The position numbers were made by a program, and so were the translations under genes. A stretch of DNA of 64,000 nucleotides from Herminiimonas sp. (lineage in GTDB: Bacteria > Pseudomonadota > Gammaproteobacteria > Burkholderiales > Burkholderiaceae_D). The notes beneath the pieces were generated by a model, which saw only the letters and a program-made list of their open reading frames with translations, was not told the origin of the DNA and searched no databases. Positions 37,321-46,030 of this stretch are shown in pieces (positions within the stretch are counted from its first letter, which is position 1; each line of letters begins with the position of its first letter). The stretch is from the NCBI GenBank assembly GCA_027310305.1, contig DAIDBD010000098.1, positions 1 to 64,000 of the forward strand, read 5' to 3'.

Positions 37321-38562
37321 TCAGGCGTCCAGTGCCTGGCTGAAGTCCTCGAGCAGATCCGCGGTATCTTCAATGCCGACCGATACCCGGATCAGCGATT
37401 CCGCGATGCCCATGCGGGCGCGCCGCTCCGGCCCCATTTCATAAAAAATGGTATGAGCGACCGGAATCACCAGCGTGCGCGTATCGCCCAGATTGCTCGC
37501 CGGTATGCCCAGCTTGAGGCGGTTCAGATAATCGAAACAATCGATACCGTCTTTCAGCTCGAAGCTGAATAATCCGCCGCAGGCATCAAACAGGTCGGTC
37601 GCCAGCGCGTGCTGCGGATGCGATTGCAACCCGGGATAGTGGACTGCGGCGATCCGTTCATCGGCTTCCAGCATGGTCGCCAGCGCCATCGCATTGACAC
37701 ACTCGCGCCCCACTCTCAGCGCCATGGTTTCCGCGCCGACCGCCAGATGATGCGCCGCTTCCGGTCCGAGCGAACCGCCGAAATCGCGCAGGCCCTTGGC
37801 CCGGATCTGCGCCACGCCCCACTGCGCCGGTGCAAACCGTTTGTAACTATCGACGATATTCGGATACCTGGTCCAGTCGTACAACCCGGTATCGGTCACG
37901 CTGCCGCCCAGCGCATTGCCATGGCCGCCTATCGACTTGGTCAATGCATTGATCACCAGGCTGGCATCGACTGTCTTCGGCTGAAACAGATAAGGCGAAG
38001 TCATCGTGTTGTCGACGATATACAAAATGCCGCGCTCGCGGCACAGCCGGCCGATGCGCGCCAGATCGGCGACCTGGGTGCGCGGATTGGCGATGGTTTC
38101 GACGAACACGATGCGCGTGGCGGGCGTCAACGCCGCCTCGACCTGCGCCACATCGGTTGCATCGGCCATCGACACATCGGCGCCCTGCGCATTGACCGTT
38201 TGCCAAAGACTGTTGGTGTTGCCGAACAGGAAAGCGGACGATACGACATGGTCGCCGTTGCGCAGCAATGCCTGCACGACCGCGGCGATTGCCGCCATGC
38301 CGGTGGCGAAACAGATCGTCGCATTGCCGTCTTCCATTTTGGTGATCTTGTCTTCCAGCGCAGTGACGGTCGGATTGCCTTGGCGGCCATACCGATAACC
38401 CGGCTGCCTGCCCTGAAATACCGCCGCCAGATCGCGCGCATCCTTGTAGCCGAAAGCGACCGAAGTATGGATCGGCTTGTGCAATGATCCATGCTCGATC
38501 GGCTTTTGCCGGTCGCTGTGCAGGATGGTGGTGGTGAAGCCGTATTTTTTGCTGTCGTTCAT
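37321..38562 (-). CDS. Cys/Met metabolism PLP-dependent enzyme (cystathionine gamma-synthase / O-acylhomoserine sulfhydrylase family)
   Basis: A 413-residue PLP enzyme of the trans-sulfuration family. The Schiff-base lysine is K209 in NALTKSIGGHG. The cofactor Asp is in YIVDNTMTSPYLFQP (about residue 184), and YRYGRQGNPTV supplies the phosphate-binding Tyr/Arg. The GGHG after the lysine is more like MetY-type sulfhydrylases than MetB/MetC. The ATG lies only about 14 bases beyond a strong terminator, which in turn follows a SAM-II-like aptamer. A role in methionine synthesis under SAM feedback is therefore likely. The exact reaction is not decided by sequence. Confidence 0.85.
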   Translation of the reverse strand: MNDSKKYGFTTTILHSDRQKPIEHGSLHKPIHTSVAFGYKDARDLAAVFQGRQPGYRYGRQGNPTVTALEDKITKMEDGNATICFATGMAAIAAVVQALLRNGDHVVSSAFLFGNTNSLWQTVNAQGADVSMADATDVAQVEAALTPATRIVFVETIANPRTQVADLARIGRLCRERGILYIVDNTMTSPYLFQPKTVDASLVINALTKSIGGHGNALGGSVTDTGLYDWTRYPNIVDSYKRFAPAQWGVAQIRAKGLRDFGGSLGPEAAHHLAVGAETMALRVGRECVNAMALATMLEADERIAAVHYPGLQSHPQHALATDLFDACGGLFSFELKDGIDCFDYLNRLKLGIPASNLGDTRTLVIPVAHTIFYEMGPERRARMGIAESLIRVSVGIEDTADLLEDFSQALDA

Positions 38563-38570
38563 GGAAGACT

Positions 38571-38610
38571 TTAATAAAAAAACCCGTTTAGCGAGCGCTG
38601 AAACGGGTTA
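38571..38610 (-). terminator. Terminator between the SAM-II-like aptamer and the PLP-enzyme gene
   Basis: On the minus strand AACCCGTTT and AAACGGGTT form a nine-base stem, extended inside by CGCT/AGCG. Seven T follow. The T tract ends about 12 bases before the ATG, so the gene can only be expressed if this is bypassed or regulated. It also ends read-through from mshN. Confidence 0.85.
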
Positions 38611-38623
38611 ATGGTAATGATCA

Positions 38624-38698
38624 CATCCCTTTTAGCGGCACTTGTTTGGGATAGGTTCCTGATCCCGGCGCCCGCAAGCAAAAACAAATCGGCGCAGT
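38624..38698 (-). promoter_or_regulatory. SAM-II (SAM-alpha) type riboswitch aptamer
   Basis: Read on the minus strand. P1 is GCGCC (within 38691-38696) paired with GGCGC (within 38668-38673). The loop holds GATTTG (38685-38690) and GCTTGC (38674-38679). CTTG (38675-38678) can pair with CAAG of AAACAAG (38641-38647) as the pseudoknot P2. The conserved GCTAAAAGGG is at 38627-38636. These are the conserved positions of SAM-II as I remember them. A 19-base hairpin GGGATCAGGAACCTATCCC is inserted between P1 and AAACAAG. A terminator and a methionine-type PLP gene follow. Confidence 0.78.
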
Positions 38699-38702
38699 CC
38701 TT

Positions 38703-38729
38703 ATCGTATCGCAAAAAGGAGTAAAAACA
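38703..38729 (-). promoter_or_regulatory. Promoter of the riboswitch transcript
   Basis: The -10 candidate TACGAT (38703-38708) lies about seven bases before the start of P1. A weak -35, TTGTTT, lies 16 bases further up. Transcription would begin almost exactly at the aptamer. The -10 is convincing by position; the -35 is poor. Confidence 0.45.
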
Positions 38730-38761
38730 AAATCACACGATGGTTCGACACATATTGCGCA

Positions 38762-39958
38762 TCAGCGCAATTGATTCAGCTTCTGATCCACAAATGCCGC
38801 CAGTTCGGGCGACAGGGTGTTGGCTGCCCTGGCGCGGCCAAACGCATCCCGTGCTTCCGTTACGCGACTTTCAGCCTGCAGGGAAATTCCCAGCCCCATC
38901 CACCAAAGCCCGTTTTGCGGCGACTTGCGCAACGCGAGCGAATAATGATCTACCGCATCCTTGTTGCGTCCGTCGCGCTGAAACAGCGCGGCCAGAAATG
39001 CCTGATAATCGCCCCGCTCCGCCGCATACGGCAACGTGCGTTCCAAGGTTTCGATCGCAGGCCGAAGATCGCCTTTTTCCACTTGCAGCCGTGCCAGCAT
39101 CATCGCCAGGCCAGGCTGCGTCCGGTCGAGATTGACGCCCTCCTGCAACTTGCGTATTGCGTCATCCTGACGCTTGTTTTCCAGCAGCAGGCCGACCAGG
39201 GTCTGGCGCGCCACCGAGTGTCGGGGATCGAGTTGCAGCGCCTGCTCCAGCGCGCTGATCGCTTCGGCGGTCTTCGCTTGCTGTATCAATACCGTTGCTC
39301 TTCGATACTCGTTCTCGGCGCGCTGCTGCGGCGTCAGTTCGTTGATTTGCTTGCTGACATTCGCCGGTATATCGAAATCGGTTGGCTTTTCCGCTTGCGC
39401 CGCCGGCTCAACCGGTCCCTTTGCCTTGATCGGTGCCGCCACCTCTATTTTCGCCGGCATCATTGGCCGGACCGGCGCGGTCACGGGTAAAGTCAACACT
39501 GGCGTCGGCGCCGCTGCCGGTATGGCTGCCGGTGCATTCGCAGCATTGCTTCGCGGCGCTTCATTGGCTGGTCCGTTCGACGCAACCTTGGCATCGGCTT
39601 GCTCCTTGATTGAAGAAGACGGCGCTGCAGCAGCGGGCAAAACAACGTCCTTTGCCTCTGTTGCCGGATTTTTCGAAACGGGCGGCTGTACCGCAGTCAG
39701 GCCCGCTGCAAGTTTCAGCGCCAGCCGTGGCGGCTGCACAATCGGTTGCGCCATGACGACCGTCGGCGCAGTCTGGCGGCCCCATAACCAGGAAATTACT
39801 CCCGTCAGTATCAATGTCAATCCCAATACAAGCCACCAGGCGACATGAATTCTGCGATTCTCCGGCGCGGCGCGAAGCTGGCCATGCATGGCACCCACCA
39901 CTTCGCCTTCGGAGCGGCGCCCTTCCAGGTCCTGCAGCATTTTATTAATCAGGCTCAT
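38762..39958 (-). CDS. mshN: MSHA biogenesis protein MshN (TPR protein)
   Basis: A 398-residue inner-membrane protein with tetratricopeptide repeats. The N-terminus MSLINKMLQDLEGRR is typical of MshN. One membrane helix (VAWWLVLGLTLILTGVISWL) follows, then a Pro/Ala-rich linker, then TPR units (AISALEQALQLDPRHSVARQ and later repeats). ATG 39958 overlaps the mshM stop by four bases; upstream frame extension is rejected. It is the last gene of the mshI-N block. MshN is an accessory pilus-assembly factor. Confidence 0.88.
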   Translation of the reverse strand: MSLINKMLQDLEGRRSEGEVVGAMHGQLRAAPENRRIHVAWWLVLGLTLILTGVISWLWGRQTAPTVVMAQPIVQPPRLALKLAAGLTAVQPPVSKNPATEAKDVVLPAAAAPSSSIKEQADAKVASNGPANEAPRSNAANAPAAIPAAAPTPVLTLPVTAPVRPMMPAKIEVAAPIKAKGPVEPAAQAEKPTDFDIPANVSKQINELTPQQRAENEYRRATVLIQQAKTAEAISALEQALQLDPRHSVARQTLVGLLLENKRQDDAIRKLQEGVNLDRTQPGLAMMLARLQVEKGDLRPAIETLERTLPYAAERGDYQAFLAALFQRDGRNKDAVDHYSLALRKSPQNGLWWMGLGISLQAESRVTEARDAFGRARAANTLSPELAAFVDQKLNQLR

Positions 39959-40854
39959 TTCAAATAAACCCATCCTATTCCGGTACCGGCAATCAATAAC
40001 GTTACTGCGCCGAGCCACATCCAGGGCCAGGGCCAGCCGATCCGCCTGGAAGCGATCGTGTCCTTCGCGGCCGCCTTCACATGACGCGCCCGTACCTGCT
40101 GCTTGCCTTCGCCGTACGTCAGCATGAGCGCCTTGTGCGCGAGAATGTTCACCAGCCGCGGAATGCCGCCGCTGGCAGCGCTCAGCATTTTCACCGCATC
40201 GCGGCCAAACAGCCTGCTGCCGGTAAATCCTGCGACATTGAGCCGATGGGAAATGTAAAATTCCAGATCATCCTTGGTAAGCGGCCCGAGATGATAATGG
40301 AACGTGATGCGCTGGGTGAGCTGGCGGATTGCATCCTGTTGTAGTTTCCTGTCCAGTTCAGGCTGGCCGAACAAGACAATTTGCAGCAGCTTGCGTTTTT
40401 CGGTTTCCAGATTGGTGAGCAGGCGCAGCGCTTCCAAGCTCTCGAGCGGCATCGCCTGCGCTTCATCCAGGCATAGCAATACCCGCTTTCCTTCACGCGC
40501 CAAAACCAGCAACCGGTGATTGATCGCTTTCAGCAACTGATACTGGTCGACATCTTTTTCGAGTGAAATTTCCAGTTCGTCGGCCAGCGCCAGCATCAGC
40601 GTGCGCGGTTCGAGATACGGATTGGGAATGTACGCAGTGACAAAACTGTCATCCAGCGTGGCCATGAATTTGCGGCACAGCAGCGTCTTGCCGGTGCCCA
40701 CTTCGCCCGTGATCTTGATGAAACCTTCGCCGTTTTTCGCGGCGACCAGCAGCGTATTCAATGCCTGCTGGTAATTGGAACAGGCGAAAAAAAAACTGGT
40801 ATCCGGGGTAATACCAAATGGCAGTTCATGCAAGCCAAAATGAAGCTTGTACAT
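39955..40854 (-). CDS. mshM: MSHA biogenesis ATPase MshM (ExeA-like AAA)
   Basis: A 299-residue AAA ATPase of the ExeA/GspA type. Walker A is GEVGTGKT (residues 50-57) and Walker B is VLLCLDEAQ near 125. A C-terminal transmembrane helix (WMWLGAVTLLIAGTGIGWVY) anchors it to the inner membrane. ExeA-type ATPases help secretin or pilus complexes pass the cell wall. It starts two bases after mshL and overlaps mshN. Confidence 0.9.
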   Translation of the reverse strand: MYKLHFGLHELPFGITPDTSFFFACSNYQQALNTLLVAAKNGEGFIKITGEVGTGKTLLCRKFMATLDDSFVTAYIPNPYLEPRTLMLALADELEISLEKDVDQYQLLKAINHRLLVLAREGKRVLLCLDEAQAMPLESLEALRLLTNLETEKRKLLQIVLFGQPELDRKLQQDAIRQLTQRITFHYHLGPLTKDDLEFYISHRLNVAGFTGSRLFGRDAVKMLSAASGGIPRLVNILAHKALMLTYGEGKQQVRARHVKAAAKDTIASRRIGWPWPWMWLGAVTLLIAGTGIGWVYLK

Positions 40855-40856
40855 GC

Positions 40857-42593
40857 CTACTGCGGTCCTGACAAACTTTGCGGATCGAGGTTCTGGATAT
40901 TGCGCTGGCTTTCCACCATGTCCTTGGTCCAGCTGGCATCGCCCTGTATCACCGTCGGTTTAAGCAGGATAACCAGTTCGCGTTTTTGCGTTACTTCATT
41001 CGTATTGCGCAGCAGCGCGCCGACGACAGGCAGGTTGCCCGCGCCAGGCAATTGCGAACGATCCGACGTCGTCGCTTGCCGCATCAGGCCGCCGATCGCG
41101 ACGATATGGCCATCGCGTCCGCGCACCACGCTATCCGTTTCCGAAATGGTGCTGGACGCTAGTGGCAAGGTGAAGGAAGCGCCGTTGCCTATGTTGACCG
41201 AAGTGTCGACGCTAACCACATTGCTGACCGAGGGATGAATATGCAAAATGATATTGCCGCTTTCATCGATTTGCGGCGTCACGTCGAGCGCGACACCGGA
41301 GAAGAAAGGTTGCAGCGTCACGTTCGGGCTGGTCTGCAAGTTTGCACCGACGGTAGTGCTCGTCGTGCTGAGATTGGTGATGAACAGTTCGTCTTTGCCG
41401 ACCTTCAGCACTGCTTTTTGATTATTCAGCGTAGCGATTCGCGGGCTCGATAGCACATGCACGGTTCCCTGCGTTTCCAGGAAAGAGAGCAACGCGGCAA
41501 AATTGCTGGTCTGAAATGCCATCCCGAACAAATTGCCGAAAGTGGAAGCCGCGGAAACCAGGTTCTGCCCCGGATTCGAAACCACCTGACCGCCGGTAAA
41601 CGTTCCATTAGCCGAATTAAACGATAATGCACCGCCGGCCAATGCTCCGCTCGATTGCAGTACGCTTCCGGGCGACAGGCGTCCGGCAGACAGGCGGCTG
41701 TTTCCGCCATTGGCAAATGCCGCCCAGTTGATTCCCGACTGATAGCTGTCATTCAGTTGGACTTCCAGTATTTTCGCTTCCAGAATCACCTGGCGATCCA
41801 CCGAGATCTGGGTCGCTTTCAAATAAGCGGCCACATCGCGCATTTCGCTCCACATGGCACGGACCACAACCACACCTGATTGCGGACTGATGACGACGCT
41901 GCGCCCGTCCTTGCCGCCGCCGACGATCGCTTCCAGGGAAGACTTCAGCTCAACCCAGAAATCGCTGCTTGATACCGTTTTGATATTGCTGGAATTTAAT
42001 GAACGGGAAGAAGTGCCGGGTGTTGTACCGGGAACGGTTCCGGTGACAGGCGTGGTCGAGCCGGCTGAAGTATCGCTGACGGAGCCTGAAGTGACGCGGA
42101 TTTCGGATGTCCCGTTCCGGCTTCCGGTCAAATAATTAACTTGAAACACTCGCGTTTGCAATGTCAGCGGCTTGATGTAAATACGCGTGCCGTCCACTTT
42201 ATAGTCGTAGCCATAAAGCTCGCGAATCGCATCCAGCGCTTCAAATACCGTCACGTCCTTGAGGTTCGCGGAGATCGTGCCGGTCACTTCCGGCGGCACC
42301 AGCATGCTGTATCGCGTGCCGGATACAAGGACCATGAAAAACTGGTTTGCCGGCAAATTATTGAACGCCAGGTTGAAGCGCTGCTCGGCCGGCTGGCGGG
42401 CGGGAGGCATCTCGATCCGGAGCGGCGGCAACAATGAAGCGGAGACCGCATCGGGTTGCGCGGGACGCGCCTGGGCTTCCGCCACAACCTTGTTCATTTC
42501 CGCATTGATCAGATCATATGTTTCGCGTCTGGGCGCAGAAGTAGTGCAGGCTGCCAGAAACAAAACCATGATGGCCAATATGAATTTTTGCAT
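40857..42593 (-). CDS. mshL: MSHA pilus secretin MshL
   Basis: Outer-membrane secretin (578 aa) through which the pilus passes. The lipoprotein signal MQKFILAIMVLFLAACTTSA has its lipobox Cys at residue 16. N-terminal STN-like modules follow (NLPANQFFMVLVSGTRYSML). The C-terminal secretin domain includes VHVLSSPRIATLNNQKAVLK and IGGLMRQATTSDRSQLPGAG. A Thr/Ser-rich linker of about 30 residues lies near residue 190. It is between mshK and mshM in the same orientation. Confidence 0.93.
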   Translation of the reverse strand: MQKFILAIMVLFLAACTTSAPRRETYDLINAEMNKVVAEAQARPAQPDAVSASLLPPLRIEMPPARQPAEQRFNLAFNNLPANQFFMVLVSGTRYSMLVPPEVTGTISANLKDVTVFEALDAIRELYGYDYKVDGTRIYIKPLTLQTRVFQVNYLTGSRNGTSEIRVTSGSVSDTSAGSTTPVTGTVPGTTPGTSSRSLNSSNIKTVSSSDFWVELKSSLEAIVGGGKDGRSVVISPQSGVVVVRAMWSEMRDVAAYLKATQISVDRQVILEAKILEVQLNDSYQSGINWAAFANGGNSRLSAGRLSPGSVLQSSGALAGGALSFNSANGTFTGGQVVSNPGQNLVSAASTFGNLFGMAFQTSNFAALLSFLETQGTVHVLSSPRIATLNNQKAVLKVGKDELFITNLSTTSTTVGANLQTSPNVTLQPFFSGVALDVTPQIDESGNIILHIHPSVSNVVSVDTSVNIGNGASFTLPLASSTISETDSVVRGRDGHIVAIGGLMRQATTSDRSQLPGAGNLPVVGALLRNTNEVTQKRELVILLKPTVIQGDASWTKDMVESQRNIQNLDPQSLSGPQ

Positions 42594-42606
42594 TCTTGCT
42601 ATACCT

Positions 42607-43017
42607 TTATTGCCGCCGACTATCGGCCTGTGGATATGCCCGGCTGGAAGCGGAGTTCAGACGCTTTTCCACATTTGGAAAAAGCTTTAGCGTCTGTAAG
42701 TTTTTACCGCTTTGCAACGTGACTTCACTTTCGGTAATATTAACCACTCGGGAATCACCGAATTTCCCTCCCAGATTCACTGCCTGGCCGCTGATGACCG
42801 CCACTTTCCGCTCCGGTGAAACCAGCACCGATTGCAATACCGGGCCTGTATCGGCAGCTTGAGAACTTGTCTCAGACCCCCGCCCGATTGAAACCGGCGG
42901 CCGCGTCGGGTCGATCAGTGTTTCCGCCAGTACAGAGGGCGTTACGGCAAACATCCATAACAGGAAGCCGCTCTGCATCACTCTTCTTGCAATGGCAATG
43001 TTCAAAGGTTCAACCAT
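42607..43017 (-). CDS. mshK: MSHA biogenesis protein MshK (PilP-like)
   Basis: A 136-residue periplasmic pilot-type protein. The diagnostic LIDPTRPP motif lies just after the signal-like helix (MQSGFLLWMFAVTPSVLAE). The remaining domain (VLQSVLVSPERKVAVISGQA) resembles the PilP/GspC homology region that contacts the secretin. The ATG overlaps the 3' end of mshJ by 16 bases. A second in-frame ATG just before the signal helix (42978) is an alternative start. Confidence 0.85.
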   Translation of the reverse strand: MVEPLNIAIARRVMQSGFLLWMFAVTPSVLAETLIDPTRPPVSIGRGSETSSQAADTGPVLQSVLVSPERKVAVISGQAVNLGGKFGDSRVVNITESEVTLQSGKNLQTLKLFPNVEKRLNSASSRAYPQADSRRQ

Positions 43018-43721
43018 TTCTTGTCCAGACTCATCGTGAAAAGAGTCAAGGTCAGCGTGGCTTTGGGATATTCATCGACATTCAGCTTTGCCTTCCCCCA
43101 AAACAGTTGCCACGGCATCGCCTCAAGCTGAGCCATGTAATTCACCATGTCGGGGTACCCGCCTTGCACGACAATTTCCACACCATGCTTGTAAACCGAT
43201 CCCGCCACCGGCTGATGTTCAGCTGCATTCTTTGTCGCGGCGCTTGCTGTTGGAATGCTTTTTTCTGCACCGGCTTTTACTTCGTTTGCCACCGGTTCGG
43301 TTAAATTCGTCGAAGCCAATGTTTTCAAAGACAACAAACGCAACTTGCCGTTACGCTTCAAGATGTCTTCCAGCAACAGTGTCATTTTATCAGGAGAAAC
43401 CAATCCTTTTTGCATATCCAGCAGAACCGTTTGCATTTGCGATAATTCCTGTTTTACCGCGTTCAAACGCTCACGGGTGCCGGCATCCGGATCGTTCCGC
43501 ACCATGATTGCCTGACGGACCTGAGTCTGAATCTGAGTGACCAGCACCTGCTCTGTTTTGAGTTGCCCCGATAATTGCTTTTGCCTGGTGAATAGCGGAT
43601 CGAGAAAGAGTGCATTCATTAACGCAATCAAAAGAATCGCCACCATGGCAAAAATAATGACGCGTTCCCGCAAGGTCAACGCATCTATTTTCAACACTGA
43701 TTTTTGCCAGTACTGCTTCAT
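43002..43721 (-). CDS. mshJ: MSHA biogenesis protein MshJ (PilO/GspM-like)
   Basis: A 239-residue bitopic inner-membrane protein with one N-terminal helix (IIFAMVAILLIALMNALFL). A coiled-coil region follows (RLNAVKQELSQMQTVLLDMQ), then a periplasmic ferredoxin-like fold. This is the PilO/GspM layout that links the cytoplasmic MshI ring to the secretin. It overlaps mshK and lies 50 bases after the PilN-like gene. Confidence 0.87.
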   Translation of the reverse strand: MKQYWQKSVLKIDALTLRERVIIFAMVAILLIALMNALFLDPLFTRQKQLSGQLKTEQVLVTQIQTQVRQAIMVRNDPDAGTRERLNAVKQELSQMQTVLLDMQKGLVSPDKMTLLLEDILKRNGKLRLLSLKTLASTNLTEPVANEVKAGAEKSIPTASAATKNAAEHQPVAGSVYKHGVEIVVQGGYPDMVNYMAQLEAMPWQLFWGKAKLNVDEYPKATLTLTLFTMSLDKKWLNL

Positions 43722-43771
43722 TTTCCGTGTGCTCCAAACGAATCCGTTTGTTCCGTCATTGTTTCGTCGAA

Positions 43772-44383
43772 TCAGTGCAGATTGAATTCAATATACCCGG
43801 CCAGCCCGCGCGATTTGGCGGCGGCCTGCTCTACTTGCGGCACCTGCATTTCCAGCGTTCCGAATGATTTTCCCTGCATCACCGGCTCGCGTTTCAGATG
43901 ATTCATGTAGGTCGGAACCAGATCCGGTTGCAGCGCCCGCCCTTGCAGTTCGACCTCATTTCCGGCACCGACCAGGCTCACGCTGGTCAGCCACACGCCA
44001 TCAACGATCTGCCGCGAAAAGGCCCGGAAATATCCCGAATAGCCCTTGGTGTTGCCCATGTCGCCTTTTTGCAGCACATTGAATACCTGCTTGAGCGACT
44101 GCATTTCGGCTTCCGCCTGCTGCAGCTGGTTTTCCAAAGCCTTGTTTTTTTGTCGCGGTCCGTATTCAGCCGTGATTTTGGCCAGTTGCGCCTGCGATGT
44201 GCTTAATTGCGCAGTCGAGATTGCGGCCTGCTTGCTCAACGCAGATACCTGGAAATTGGCATATATCGCCACCAGCGTCGAACCGAGCAGCAGCAAGCCC
44301 AGCGCCTGCAGCATCGCAACCGTCGAAAAATACTTTCTTTGCTTGAGAAAGATCGGGTTGAACAGGTTGATCTGCTGGCTCAT
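43772..44383 (-). CDS. MSHA biogenesis protein, PilN-like (MshI2)
   Basis: A 203-residue inner-membrane protein. It begins MSQQINLFNPIFLKQRKYFS, the INLFNP motif being the PilN peptide that binds PilM/MshI. One helix (ALGLLLLGSTLVAIYANFQV) and a coiled coil follow, then a periplasmic domain. The start overlaps the mshI stop by four bases. In Vibrio this gene is called mshI2 or is fused or absent in older annotations, so no symbol is forced. Confidence 0.86.
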   Translation of the reverse strand: MSQQINLFNPIFLKQRKYFSTVAMLQALGLLLLGSTLVAIYANFQVSALSKQAAISTAQLSTSQAQLAKITAEYGPRQKNKALENQLQQAEAEMQSLKQVFNVLQKGDMGNTKGYSGYFRAFSRQIVDGVWLTSVSLVGAGNEVELQGRALQPDLVPTYMNHLKREPVMQGKSFGTLEMQVPQVEQAAAKSRGLAGYIEFNLH

Positions 44384-45330
44384 AGCGCGATTTCCTCTTG
44401 GCGCAAAGCGGCGCCCAACGTCAGGAAATAACGCTGCTGCCCTTCAAGCTGCGCCAGTTCCGGCACGTTGGAAATATCCATCAGCTCGCTCAAGTCGATC
44501 ACTTCGACCGGCATATATAAATTGGCGGCCAGATAAGCCTGCAGTTCAGCGCCGGCGGTGCTTAACGGCGACAGCACGAGTTTGGAAACGGTGACAAACC
44601 GGTACTGCCGGTCGAAGTGGTCGAACGAGCGCTGCAACTCCAGCGTGATCCGGTCGTGGCACGCATGTTTCTGTTCGTCGCCGGATTGCTGCAACTGCTG
44701 CAATGTCACATCGATGCGCCGCGCCAGATACAATTCTCCGGAGAACGTGACAGTCAGCAATCCGCCTGCGGCGTCGAATGACAGCAGCGCAACACCCCTG
44801 CCGTCGGGTTCCAGCAATGCCGATATGTTTCGCTGCGCCATTTCCGGGATGTCGATCACGCTGAGCGGAATTTTTGCTTCCTCGAACAGGGCCTGGCGTT
44901 GCTCGATCAACTGATTGCGGGCGGCGACTGCATACATCGAATGCGTACGCACCGGCGCTTCCTTGTCGACCGGGACATCGAGCACATCGATCGTTGCATC
45001 GTCGATATGAAAATCCAGCATATCCTTGAGACGCCAGCGGATCGCCGTTTTCAGTTCGTCCGCCGGCACGTTCGGCGCATCCACGGACAGCAACTGATAT
45101 TCGCCGGGCGTCAGCAAGTTGATGCAACTGTAGCGGGTTCCATGCAGATTTTTTGCGAGCTTTTCCAGCGACAATGCCACAGAGGATTTACTGCCGGCAT
45201 AAAAGGCGGCGCGCTCTACGACAGGCATGCCGGTAGAGACGCGTTTCGTAAAAACCACGCAGATGCCGTCTTCCTGAAAATGGATGACCATTCTGCCGGT
45301 AATTTTCTTGTTTTTAGCAAATAAAACCAT
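44380..45330 (-). CDS. mshI: MSHA biogenesis protein MshI (PilM-like)
   Basis: A 316-residue cytoplasmic protein of the actin-like PilM/GspL type that forms a ring under the pilus. Recognisable parts are LKTAIRWRLKDMLDFHIDDA and VIDIPEMAQRNISALLEPDG. No transmembrane helix is present, as for PilM. It is the first gene of the mshI-N block and has its own sigma70-like promoter about 30-60 bases upstream. Confidence 0.87.
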   Translation of the reverse strand: MVLFAKNKKITGRMVIHFQEDGICVVFTKRVSTGMPVVERAAFYAGSKSSVALSLEKLAKNLHGTRYSCINLLTPGEYQLLSVDAPNVPADELKTAIRWRLKDMLDFHIDDATIDVLDVPVDKEAPVRTHSMYAVAARNQLIEQRQALFEEAKIPLSVIDIPEMAQRNISALLEPDGRGVALLSFDAAGGLLTVTFSGELYLARRIDVTLQQLQQSGDEQKHACHDRITLELQRSFDHFDRQYRFVTVSKLVLSPLSTAGAELQAYLAANLYMPVEVIDLSELMDISNVPELAQLEGQQRYFLTLGAALRQEEIAL

Positions 45331-45359
45331 GCACCGACTTGCCTATAAAGGGTTACTTG

Positions 45360-45388
45360 AAGTTAGGGGAATAAGCTGTTGTTGTCAA
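45360..45388 (-). promoter_or_regulatory. Sigma70 promoter of the mshI-N block
   Basis: On the minus strand a consensus TTGACA (45383-45388) lies 17 bases from TAACTT (45360-45365). The start of transcription would be about 25 bases before the mshI ATG. This shows that the second msh block need not depend on read-through from mshP. Confidence 0.68.
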
Positions 45389-45406
45389 TCATTTTTCCAA
45401 TGCAGC

Positions 45407-45427
45407 AATTTTCCTCAATGGAAAATT
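45407..45427. promoter_or_regulatory. Perfect inverted repeat upstream of the mshI promoter
   Basis: AATTTTCC (45407-45414) and GGAAAATT (45420-45427) enclose a five-base centre. The repeat is 19 bases upstream of the -35 element, a common position for an activator site. A related half-site, ATTTTTCCAATG, occurs at 45391-45402. The binding protein is unknown. Confidence 0.45.
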
Positions 45428-45586
45428 GTGCATAATTCGATTCAAATATGTGACAGGCGACCTTGATACGATGCCTTCAAGTGAATGGGCCGGCTTTTAG
45501 CAATCCCAATATCGGCGCATTCGGTTATGCTTGGCGGACAAGGCTGCATGGCAACCGCGAGCGCGCTGCGCTTGCCCTTCTATTCA

Positions 45587-46030
45587 TCACAGCGTCACTT
45601 CCATTCGCCGTTCAATGTAGAAAACACCGCCCGGCGTACCGGGGCAACTTCCTCCCGCCGGCTGATTGCAGGCAGTCGACTGAACCCTATAGACCGTCAC
45701 CCCCGATGAGGTGAATGACGCACAGGTCACGGTTACCGTAAATGGCGACAGCGTGGGAGCCGGCGGCACGAAAGACACCGGGCTGGCAAAGCAACTGGCG
45801 ACGAGCGGATTCAACAGTTTGAATGCGCCCCACTCGATACCTGCGCGCGCCGCCTGGTAGGCGCGCGTGCCCTGCATATCCTGCGCCGACGAAGTATGCT
45901 GGGCCGTGGAAAAGGTCAGCATTGCCGCCCCCAGCGCAGTCAGCACCACCAGCAGGAAAATGGCGCTCACTATGCTGAATCCGCGCTGGCATTTCCCTGC
46001 CATTCCCATCTGGCTGCGTCGGCTCATCAT
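45587..46030 (-). CDS. mshP: MSHA biogenesis protein MshP
   Basis: A 147-residue minor-pilin-like protein. A basic leader (MMSRRSQMGMAGKCQRGF) precedes the hydrophobic helix SIVSAIFLLVVLTALGAAML, and the C-terminal part has three Cys. QRGF-S resembles a prepilin cleavage site without the usual Glu5. The start overlaps the mshO stop by four bases. In Vibrio, mshQ follows mshP; here there is only a 256-base promoter region. Confidence 0.82.
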   Translation of the reverse strand: MMSRRSQMGMAGKCQRGFSIVSAIFLLVVLTALGAAMLTFSTAQHTSSAQDMQGTRAYQAARAGIEWGAFKLLNPLVASCFASPVSFVPPAPTLSPFTVTVTCASFTSSGVTVYRVQSTACNQPAGGSCPGTPGGVFYIERRMEVTL

